Assembly (NCBI GenBank): GCA_023265235.1
Contig: JAHFUF010000304.1
Span: 1 to 6,503 of the forward strand
Origin: Blastocatellia bacterium
Lineage (GTDB): Bacteria; Acidobacteriota; Blastocatellia; Chloracidobacteriales; JADJPF01
DNA: 6,503 bases
Direction: 5' to 3'
Shown: positions 1 through 5,384 of the stretch, one piece after another
Position numbering within the stretch: the first letter of the stretch is position 1
Layout of the letters: each line of letters opens with the position of its first letter
The notes under the pieces: generated by a model
The model's database searches: none
What the model was told of the DNA's origin: nothing
The model's input: the letters and a program-made list of their open reading frames with translations, nothing else
Position numbers and translations under genes: made by a program

Positions 1-505
1 CTGCATTTAAGTCGTTACCAACTTGTTGCCTAAAGTAAATGTTTGCATTTTCATCTAGTAGAAAAACAGTGAATTCTCTTACGCCATACTTATTACAAAT
101 CTGATCGTTAGAATCTCCAAAAACGGGTGAAGGAAGTCGAAATTGATCACGAATTGATGTTAATTGTGACATACCAAAATTAGGCCCTAAGGCTGAGAGT
201 CCAATAGGCTTAAAACCCAGTTTTGATGCTTCTTCAAATAAGACTCCTCTACCACGAAGCACATTAGCACAATGATTACAATCGGCAGCAAAAAAATAAA
301 CCAAAGCAAAGGATTGAGCCTGTGCCTCAGCTAAAGATTGCTCCACACCTTGATCTGTTTTAGCACTAAAACTTAATTGTCCATTAAGATTAAAAGTAGG
401 CGGAGGTGCTGGGACTGAGACAAACACTTTAGCCAAATTATTACCAGCTAAAAGACTTCCTATTAAAAGTAGAAATGCTAAAAAAATTTCTTGTGTTTTA
501 TTCAT
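1..505 (-). CDS. Secreted thioredoxin-fold (redoxin/TlpA-like) protein, C-terminus cut by window edge
   Basis: The frame from ATG at 505 is open to the left edge, giving 168 complete codons and no stop. Residues 1-25 look like a Sec signal peptide: a short charged start (MNKTQE) then a hydrophobic run, IFLAFLLLIGSLLAG. The mature part reads as a thioredoxin fold. A beta strand (LVYFFAADC) leads into a C76-N-H-C79 motif, the position of the redox CXXC of thioredoxin-like proteins. A second strand-like stretch, YGVREFTVFLLDENANI, lies at residues 140-156. A third cysteine is C137. The likely role is disulfide or peroxide chemistry in the periplasm. Where most family members have the cis-proline before the last strands, I read phenylalanine (F145), which is unusual. 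The start has a strong Shine-Dalgarno. It lies 19 nt after the stop of the upstream gene, so co-transcription is likely. The exact subfamily is not resolved. Confidence 0.75.
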   Translation of the reverse strand, partial: MNKTQEIFLAFLLLIGSLLAGNNLAKVFVSVPAPPPTFNLNGQLSFSAKTDQGVEQSLAEAQAQSFALVYFFAADCNHCANVLRGRGVLFEEASKLGFKPIGLSALGPNFGMSQLTSIRDQFRLPSPVFGDSNDQICNKYGVREFTVFLLDENANIYFRQQVGNDLNA

Positions 506-509
506 AAAT

Positions 510-516
510 CTCCTTT
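510..516 (-). promoter_or_regulatory. Ribosome-binding site of the redoxin gene
   Basis: On the minus strand AAAGGAG lies 4 nt before the ATG at 505. It sits inside the 19-nt gap after the upstream stop codon and fixes the start of this edge-truncated gene. Confidence 0.75.
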
Positions 517-524
517 CAGTTTTT

Positions 525-1676
525 CTATTTGCTTACCATTGTTTTAGCTTGTTGAAAGTCTTTATAAGTTTTCCAAATGCCTGTATCCCATTTATCACCA
601 ATTCTTTGAAAGAGTTCTTTAGCTGTTTCTTTATCGTTAGCGAAAACAGCAAATTGACAAAACCTATTTAATACTCTGCTATTAGCCCCATAAGTTTGTT
701 CACGAGCCAAATATCCTTCTTTAATTTTAGCCCAGGAAATAGTAGTTACCTTAAAGAGATTCTGTGGGTAATAATGATTTATCTGATCACCAATTTCTTG
801 ATAAAGCATTGCACCTTCTTTTCCAGGAAAGCGTTGATAGGTTTGCTCAGCAAACTTTTCTAAATCACCTTTTTCTCCATACCATTGAGGTAGTAAATAC
901 ACAACTTTGCTTATATAAAACTGAGAGTAATATGGCTCAACTTTAATTGCTTCTTCAAATAAACGGTTATAACGTTCTTTTTCCCATCCTGTGCTATGTG
1001 CAACAGATAACATAACTTCATACCAAACAGGACATTTAGCAGGAAGTTTTTTAGCTTCATTAAGAACTATTTCTGCTTTTTCTAACCGCTCATAAAAGAG
1101 CTTAAAATTTTCTTCCGAAACTTCAGAGGCATAGCCAGTTCCTCTAGCTTTCCAAGCGTATTGCACCAATAAATTACCTAAGGCTACCTTGGCTGTTATT
1201 GATTCTGGACGTTCTTTAACCCAAGTTTCTAGAGTCTTTATATTGATTTCCCAAAATTCGTCATTAATTTCATCATTTAAGTAAGAAATAGCATCATAGA
1301 ATTCCTCTAGTTTCCAACTACCACCAGTAAAGGTTTCTTTATTTGCTCTTAAAGATTCAGCAATTTTTTCTAGTTCTTCAAATTTTCCCTCTGATAGTTT
1401 TTTTCGCAAATCCTCTGTATAAGGCTTTATTACTTCGTTGTAAAAATTTACTCCTTTAGGAGCATTAGAAATGATGTTATTTACGGTAGGCGTAGGTTGA
1501 GTGGTAACAGATGAAATAGATGAGGTTTTAGTAGCTTCAAAATAGCTAAATAGCTCATTGGCTCCCATTACTAAAATACCTATAGTTGCTGGAATACCAA
1601 TAAGTAAAAGAAGTTTTTTAGGTGATAGTGCTTGCCGTTCTTTATCCTTAAAGTAATTATGTTTAGGTTGTTCCAT
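525..1676 (-). CDS. Membrane-anchored helical protein, DUF4034-like
   Basis: 383 aa starting MEQPKHNYF. A basic N-terminus precedes one hydrophobic segment at about residues 22-39 (LLLLIGIPATIGILVMGA). A Ser/Thr/Pro-rich linker follows (about 50-72), then an all-helical region to the end. This is a single-pass, N-in topology with the bulk outside the cytoplasm. The block around residues 160-260 (VALGNLLVQYAWKARGTGYASEVSEENFKLFYERLEKA in shape, then CPVWYEVMLSVA and YLLPQWYGEKGDLEKF) resembles DUF4034, a TPR-like family without known function; this is recalled, not searched. A GTG six bases upstream would add two residues but sits 1 nt from the Shine-Dalgarno, so ATG 1676 is preferred. The stop is TAG. 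A redoxin gene follows 19 nt downstream, suggesting a joint envelope role. I do not assign a biochemical function. Confidence 0.8.
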   Translation of the reverse strand: MEQPKHNYFKDKERQALSPKKLLLLIGIPATIGILVMGANELFSYFEATKTSSISSVTTQPTPTVNNIISNAPKGVNFYNEVIKPYTEDLRKKLSEGKFEELEKIAESLRANKETFTGGSWKLEEFYDAISYLNDEINDEFWEINIKTLETWVKERPESITAKVALGNLLVQYAWKARGTGYASEVSEENFKLFYERLEKAEIVLNEAKKLPAKCPVWYEVMLSVAHSTGWEKERYNRLFEEAIKVEPYYSQFYISKVVYLLPQWYGEKGDLEKFAEQTYQRFPGKEGAMLYQEIGDQINHYYPQNLFKVTTISWAKIKEGYLAREQTYGANSRVLNRFCQFAVFANDKETAKELFQRIGDKWDTGIWKTYKDFQQAKTMVSK

Positions 1677-1683
1677 AGACACT

Positions 1684-1689
1684 CTCCTT
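1684..1689 (-). promoter_or_regulatory. Ribosome-binding site that decides the start of the DUF4034-like gene
   Basis: AAGGAG on the minus strand is 7 nt before ATG 1676 but only 1 nt before GTG 1682. The spacing favours the ATG and makes the protein 383 rather than 385 residues. Confidence 0.75.
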
Positions 1690-1701
1690 ATTAATGGAAG
1701 T

Positions 1702-1731
1702 ATTTTATGGTAAATTCTTAGTTAATAGCAA
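1702..1731 (-). promoter_or_regulatory. Possible sigma-70-type promoter for the DUF4034-like/redoxin unit
   Basis: On the minus strand TTGCTA (1726-1731) and TAAAAT (1702-1707) are separated by 18 nt. They match the -35 consensus at 4 of 6 and the -10 consensus at 5 of 6 positions. Transcription would begin near 1695, leaving a leader of about 20 nt that still contains the ribosome-binding site. In DNA this AT-rich such matches arise by chance, so confidence is low. Confidence 0.25.
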
Positions 1732-1870
1732 TATAAATGTAGTTACTTGCTTAGTTTATTTTGCTAAATATAATAATGGTACAGACTTAAGAATCTATCA
1801 GTACCCTTCTGGGGAATTTAACATAGGTTTAATAATATAGACGACAAGTTTTGAGAGGTTTGTTAGGTTA

Positions 1871-1891
1871 AAATATTTTTAAAAAATATTT
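1871..1891. repeat. Perfect AT-only palindrome, 10-bp arms
   Basis: AAATATTTTT (1871-1880) and AAAAATATTT (1882-1891) are exact reverse complements around one central A. All pairs are A-T, so a hairpin would be weak. The right arm overlaps the direct repeat that borders the MITE-like element, so the element appears to have inserted at the edge of this palindrome. Confidence 0.7.
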
Positions 1892-2051
1892 CGGCAAGTT
1901 TCATATTCCGGTTAACAGTGTTTAAGAATATAAAATTTTTTAGTTGCCAATTAAGTATGTAAACAACAGGCTTTAGACCAGAAGTAAGTTTTTTGGGCTT
2001 ACCTCAAACTGTTAACTACTTTTAGCCATTTATGAAACTTGCCAATATTTC
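1885..2051. repeat. 8-bp flanking direct repeats (probable target-site duplication)
   Basis: AATATTTC occurs at 1885-1892, directly before the left terminal inverted repeat, and again at 2044-2051, directly after the right one. Exact abutment of an 8-bp direct repeat on both ends of a perfect inverted repeat is the footprint of a transposition event. The AT-rich sequence makes some chance contribution possible. Confidence 0.7.
1893..2043. mobile_element. 151-bp MITE-like non-autonomous element
   Basis: The ends are perfect 13-bp inverted repeats: GGCAAGTTTCATA at 1893-1905 and its reverse complement TATGAAACTTGCC at 2031-2043. A second inverted pair lies inside: GTTAACAGT at 1911-1919 against ACTGTTAAC at 2008-2016, offset by 5 nt on the left and 14 nt on the right. 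The 88-nt core has no coding frame, only a small hairpin GTAAG/CTTAC (1984-1988, 1998-2002). Both ends abut the 8-bp repeat AATATTTC. With no transposase, it would need to be moved by an enzyme encoded elsewhere. Ends beginning GG plus an 8-bp duplication are compatible with several families (for example ISL3, IS6, IS1595, IS256); I cannot choose among them. Confidence 0.65.
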
Positions 2052-2138
2052 CCTAATACTTATGCCTTCTTATGATTTTATCTTATGTTTTTCTTTATTA
2101 GTTTTTGTTTGAGATAGAGGAAGAGACAGGTATAGAAA

Positions 2139-2224
2139 ATAGGTTATATAGAGCATGCCCCGCAAATCTGTAAACCATTGATTTTAAGTATGTTGAACTG
2201 TGTAACACACTCTATATAACCTAT
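2139..2224. repeat. Long inverted repeat, 15-bp perfect arms (possible small MITE or structured RNA)
   Basis: ATAGGTTATATAGAG (2139-2153) and CTCTATATAACCTAT (2210-2224) are exact reverse complements separated by 56 nt. The loop contains a locally GC-rich patch (GCATGCCCCGC, 2153-2163) and a small palindrome TGTGT-A-ACACA (2199-2209). If GG is taken as the element end, both sides are bordered by TA, as in IS630/mariner-type insertions, but the TA belongs to the palindrome itself, so this is weak. No longer direct repeat abuts the arms. The ends differ from those of the 151-bp element. Confidence 0.55.
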
Positions 2225-2290
2225 AGAGATTGCTATAATTATAGTTAGTAAAGAAGGTTTTATAATTTTATAAGTTGGGTGAAGCAGAGG

Positions 2291-2312
2291 TATAAAGGGT
2301 TTAAGCTTTATA
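2291..2312 (-). repeat. Short AT-rich hairpin downstream of the Tat-substrate gene
   Basis: TATAAAG (2291-2297) pairs with CTTTATA (2306-2312) around an 8-nt loop, beginning 21 nt after the stop codon of the minus-strand gene. The stem is mostly A-T and no U-run follows on the minus strand, so it does not meet the usual criteria for an intrinsic terminator. Confidence 0.3.
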
Positions 2313-2333
2313 TTATAAGAAGAAAAGAGTCAA

Positions 2334-3257
2334 TTAGCTGACAATACAGCCTTTAGCAAGAGTTTCGCTAAGGTTGTTCCCATCCCATAAGGCTCTACAT
2401 TCAGAAAGAACACCAGAAGCAGGAGGACTATTTACACCAAATTCAAATTCATTAAGGAAATTATCTGTAGTGTCACTATCGGTATCAACTTTTACTTCAG
2501 CACAACTAAAAGTATCAAGAGCATAATGGCCAGTTATAGAAGCACTAACAAAATCTAACCGTCTAGTCTTTATATTTGCTCCTGCTCTCCAAGAACCAGG
2601 AAAAACATCTCTATATGCCTTAAATCGTATTCTTCGACTCGCGCCAGAAGAAGGAAAGAATACTTCAGAAGGAATTGATTGTGATGCTGTAAAAGATGCT
2701 TTAGAGACTAGGTTTTTGGTTAATTTGCCATCAACTAGGGCAGATTTATTTATGGAAGTAGACTCTCTTTCATTTGCTAAAATGATATCTTTTGCATTAA
2801 CGCGAGTACCTGAAATGGTGAAGATACCATTTTCATCAGTTATTAGATCTAGAATAGGATCATCAAAAGTAAAAATAGATTTACCATTAGAATCTATTCT
2901 TTGATAAGCTGATATACACCTAACACTACCACGCATACCACCTTTTTCATCTCTTTCCATCAGAAAAGCTTCTAGTAAATAATTAGTCAGATCGTCTTCA
3001 TCTCTAAAAGCATTTCTACCAGCAGTTAAATAGCCTTTGTCATAAGGAAATCTGACCTCTACTTTGGAACGTCCAATAGCAGTAATTTCACAATTAGAAT
3101 TTGTAGGAAGCCTAAGGGAAGTAGACAGCGTTTTAATTTTTGAGACAGGGGTTAAAGCAAGTAAACTAGAAGGATTAGTAAGTAAAGTAGCTGTAGTAGC
3201 TATAGAAAGAGTTTTGAGGAAATCTCTACGTGAATTATTAATATTCTTAGTATCCAT
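2334..3257 (-). CDS. Tat-exported protein of unknown function
   Basis: 307 aa starting MDTKNINNSRRDFLK. Residues 9-15 are S-R-R-D-F-L-K, an exact match to the twin-arginine export motif. A modest hydrophobic stretch follows (TLSIATTATLLTNPSSLLAL, 16-35), so the protein is probably folded and then exported by TatABC. The reading frame could begin upstream at a TTG (3344), but that would bury the Tat motif behind about 29 extra residues and has no ribosome-binding site; ATG 3257 has AAAGGA 12 nt upstream, a rather long gap. The mature part has five cysteines (C56, C114, C252, C287, C304), is rich in Ser, Thr and Asp, and looks beta-rich. I recognise no domain or cofactor-binding motif. It ends GCIVS and stop TAA. 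It lies 134 nt after mutL on the same strand, so it probably has its own start signals. Confidence 0.75.
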   Translation of the reverse strand: MDTKNINNSRRDFLKTLSIATTATLLTNPSSLLALTPVSKIKTLSTSLRLPTNSNCEITAIGRSKVEVRFPYDKGYLTAGRNAFRDEDDLTNYLLEAFLMERDEKGGMRGSVRCISAYQRIDSNGKSIFTFDDPILDLITDENGIFTISGTRVNAKDIILANERESTSINKSALVDGKLTKNLVSKASFTASQSIPSEVFFPSSGASRRIRFKAYRDVFPGSWRAGANIKTRRLDFVSASITGHYALDTFSCAEVKVDTDSDTTDNFLNEFEFGVNSPPASGVLSECRALWDGNNLSETLAKGCIVS

Positions 3258-3289
3258 TAGGATTTTGTTTCCTTTATTTTTGATATTAA

Positions 3290-3308
3290 GTGAACAAAAA
3301 CTGTTCAC
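3290..3308. promoter_or_regulatory. Perfect 7-bp inverted repeat, operator-like, upstream of the Tat-substrate gene
   Basis: GTGAACA (3290-3296) and TGTTCAC (3302-3308) are exact reverse complements with a 5-nt centre. It lies 33 nt before ATG 3257, where a repressor or activator could bind. On the minus strand a -10-like TAATAT follows directly, but no good -35 pairs with it. It is also about 84 nt after the mutL stop and could form an RNA hairpin, though no U-run follows. The half-site resembles the GAAC/GTTC halves of some LexA boxes, but the 7-nt spacing between those tetramers does not match the Gram-positive GAAC-N4-GTTC form. Confidence 0.4.
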
Positions 3309-3391
3309 GCTAATATGACAAAAACCTGTGACTGAATATAACAATTAAGGGAAACTTTTCGCTGTTAAAGATGAAGAATATATTTTGTATG

Positions 3392-5341
3392 TTAAATTCG
3401 CTTAAAACCTTTTTCAATATCTTTCATAGAAAAACGTAAGATAATTGGCCTTCCATGTGGACAATTAGTTGGACATTCTGTTTTCATCAACTCATCAATT
3501 AACCACTGCATTTTTTCTTCTGTAAGCGACATATTAACTTTAATTGCTGCGTGACAAGCAATACTAGCAGCTATTTCGCGTTGAAAATACTCTAGCGAAA
3601 TATTACGACGTTCTTTTTCTAGGCTACTAAGTAACTCTAGTAGTAGTTTACGAGCATCCGCCATAGATAATAGTGCAGGAGCGGCTTTAATGGCTATTGT
3701 ACGGCCAGAAAGTGCCATTAATTCAAACCCACTTTGCTCAAACTCTGCATGTGTTGCTTCAAACGCTGTATATTGAGCAGGTGTTAAATCAATAGTTTCA
3801 GGAATTAACATAGCTTGGACTTCTAGGTTTCGATCTAAAATCTTTGCTAAATGTTTTTCAAACAAAACCCGCTCATGTGCTACATGTTGATCAATTAGCA
3901 TTAACCCTTGGCTATCAATTGCAACAATGTAGCTATCATGTAGTTGTCCTAGAGGTTTAATCGCGTTTGTACCTGGAAGCCTCTCCAACGTAAGGTCTTG
4001 AGGGCTGATTTGATACTGACAAGGTACTGATGTCAAACCTTCTGATGCTGGTGCTTTAAGATTTATTGCTGTTGTCCTAAGTATTTCTGGTTTGGTTATT
4101 TTTTCAGGTTTATCAGGATCAAGTGCTTGATCAATAAGGTTATTAATTTGAAGGTTATAAGGGTTATTGCCTTCTAAAAGTGGTTCTACTTTGTCAAAAG
4201 GGTCGTCTACATCAGGCAAATCAAATAATGTTTTATTGGGTGCTATTACTGTTTCAGGTTCTTGACCTTTATTGTTCAGAGTTCTGTTAGGAGCAAACCT
4301 ATCTTCAATGATTTGAGAGAGTTTTTTCTCTGCTATTGGAAATGTAGCAAAGGGCTTGGTGTGCGAAAAAGCTGCACGAATTGCCGAAGAAACCGCTTCG
4401 CTTACAACATAGGGACGACGAAAACGCACCTCTGTTTTTGCAGGATGGGCATTAACATCTACTTCCTCGCCAGGGAGATCGATCATTAACATTACTATTG
4501 GATAGCTACCTTGAGGAATAACGTTTTTATAAGCGTCACTAACCGCTTTAGCTAACACACGATCACGCACAAACCGCCCGTTAACAAATAAATATTGTGA
4601 ATCTCGCGAAGCTCTTTGCTCTTGAGGTTTAGAGACAAAACCTTGAATGGAAACCTCCCCTATTTGTTTAACCTCCATTAGATTTTCAATAAAATCTGCT
4701 CCAAATAGCTGATAAGCACGCTCTCTAAAGGTTTCCACCGTTGAAGTATTAATTATTTCACGCCCGCTTTGCCACAATCCAAAATTGATTTTAGGATTGG
4801 CTAGGGCATAGTGAGTTATCAAATTAGTAATATGAAAGTTTTCTGTTGAGTCGCTTTTTAAAAACTTACGTCGAGCAGGAACATTAAAAAACAGATCTTT
4901 AATCTCAAACTCTGTGCCTCCTGGCCAAGCCAAATCACGCACATCTAAAATACGACCGCCAACAATCTCAATTTCTGTTCCTTCTAGCTCACTCGCTGTT
5001 TTAGTACGTAAGTGAACTTTAGAAACCGAAGCAATAGAAGGTAAGGCTTCACCACGAAACCCTAATGTCTGAATTTTTTCCAGGTCTTCAATATTACGTA
5101 TTTTACTAGTAGCATGTCGCTCAAAAGCCATCATTGCATCTTCGCGCAACATTCCTTCGCCATCATCGCTAATTTTAATTAGAGCCTTACCGCCAGTATT
5201 AGTTTCAACACGTACACGACGAGCACCAGCGTCTAAAGAATTTTCTAACAATTCTTTTACTACTGAAGCAGGACGTTCTACTACTTCGCCTGCGGCAATT
5301 TTGTTAGCAAGAATATCAGGTAAAATTTGAATTTTCGACAT
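3392..5341 (-). CDS. mutL: DNA mismatch repair protein MutL, endonuclease type
   Basis: 649 aa, full length for the family. MutL links mismatch recognition by MutS to strand incision. The N-terminal GHKL ATPase (about 1-330) is intact: KELLENSLDAGA with E30 and N34, DDGEGM at 59-64, HATSK at 76-80, GFRGEAL at 94-100 and DVNAHPAKTEVRF at 295-307. A variable linker (about 335-460) leads to the dimerisation/endonuclease domain. That domain has DQHVAHERVLFE at 484-495, matching the DQHA(x)2E(x)4E metal motif with V for A, and also ACHAAIK (595-601) and CPHGRP (627-632). These motifs mark a nicking MutL as found in bacteria without MutH. The start is ATG 5341, which gives the usual MSKIQILPDILANKIAAGEVVERP-type N-terminus. 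It has no clear Shine-Dalgarno, and a 14-bp tandem repeat overlaps its start codon. It lies 43 nt after the glycosyltransferase and is likely co-transcribed. Stop TAA. Confidence 0.97.
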   Translation of the reverse strand: MSKIQILPDILANKIAAGEVVERPASVVKELLENSLDAGARRVRVETNTGGKALIKISDDGEGMLREDAMMAFERHATSKIRNIEDLEKIQTLGFRGEALPSIASVSKVHLRTKTASELEGTEIEIVGGRILDVRDLAWPGGTEFEIKDLFFNVPARRKFLKSDSTENFHITNLITHYALANPKINFGLWQSGREIINTSTVETFRERAYQLFGADFIENLMEVKQIGEVSIQGFVSKPQEQRASRDSQYLFVNGRFVRDRVLAKAVSDAYKNVIPQGSYPIVMLMIDLPGEEVDVNAHPAKTEVRFRRPYVVSEAVSSAIRAAFSHTKPFATFPIAEKKLSQIIEDRFAPNRTLNNKGQEPETVIAPNKTLFDLPDVDDPFDKVEPLLEGNNPYNLQINNLIDQALDPDKPEKITKPEILRTTAINLKAPASEGLTSVPCQYQISPQDLTLERLPGTNAIKPLGQLHDSYIVAIDSQGLMLIDQHVAHERVLFEKHLAKILDRNLEVQAMLIPETIDLTPAQYTAFEATHAEFEQSGFELMALSGRTIAIKAAPALLSMADARKLLLELLSSLEKERRNISLEYFQREIAASIACHAAIKVNMSLTEEKMQWLIDELMKTECPTNCPHGRPIILRFSMKDIEKGFKRI

Positions 5342-5367
5342 AGCTTAATGTTGATAGCTTAATGTTG
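5340..5367. repeat. 14-bp perfect tandem duplication overlapping the mutL start codon
   Basis: ATAGCTTAATGTTG occurs twice head-to-tail, at 5340-5353 and 5354-5367 (plus-strand reading). The first copy includes two bases of the mutL ATG on the minus strand. The copies place AACATTAAGCT immediately before the start and contain no AGGAG-like sequence, so the duplication occupies exactly the place where a ribosome-binding site is expected. Confidence 0.85.
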
Positions 5368-5384
5368 TATGAGCTGCCACTCTA

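Larger units (their letters stand above)
1677..2333. other. Gene-poor intergenic region with fold-back repeats
   Basis: 657 nt between two minus-strand genes. No reading frame here has a convincing start, ribosome-binding site and protein-like composition, and I recognise no tRNA or other RNA gene. It holds an AT palindrome (1871-1891), a MITE-like element (1893-2043), a second long inverted repeat (2139-2224), a 12-bp perfect palindrome CTATAATTATAG (2233-2244) and a short inverted repeat (2291-2312). The part next to the DUF4034-like gene (1677-1735) probably carries its promoter. Confidence 0.7.

Noticed and set aside
764..946. Small plus-strand reading frame opposite the DUF4034-like gene
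   Set aside because: It is antisense to a well-supported gene, with no ribosome-binding site and no recognisable protein features.
1677..1682. GTG start for the DUF4034-like gene
   Set aside because: Only 1 nt separates it from the AAGGAG motif; the ATG two codons later has ideal 7-nt spacing.
1804..1814. Mini-hairpin CCC-TTCT-GGGG
   Set aside because: Three to four pairs with no U-run; too short to distinguish from chance.
2291..2312. Intrinsic terminator after the Tat-substrate gene
   Set aside because: The stem has only seven pairs, is mostly A-T, and no U-run follows on the minus strand; listed only as an inverted repeat.
1677..2333. CRISPR array or tRNA in the long gap
   Set aside because: The repeats are inverted pairs, not regularly spaced direct repeats, and no cloverleaf with a T-loop or CCA end could be drawn.
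2305..2335. TTGACT and TATAAT boxes on the minus strand just after the Tat-substrate gene
   Set aside because: The spacing is about 10 nt, far too short for a sigma-70 promoter, and no gene starts nearby downstream.
2716..3318. Two plus-strand frames opposite the Tat-substrate gene
   Set aside because: Both lie opposite a gene with a clear signal motif; their composition looks like reverse-strand shadow and no start signals precede them.
3258..3344. TTG start extending the Tat-substrate gene by 29 residues
   Set aside because: No ribosome-binding site is near it, and the extension would place the twin-arginine motif about 40 residues from the N-terminus.
4262..4489. Plus-strand frame opposite mutL
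   Set aside because: It is entirely antisense to conserved MutL coding sequence and has no start signal of its own.
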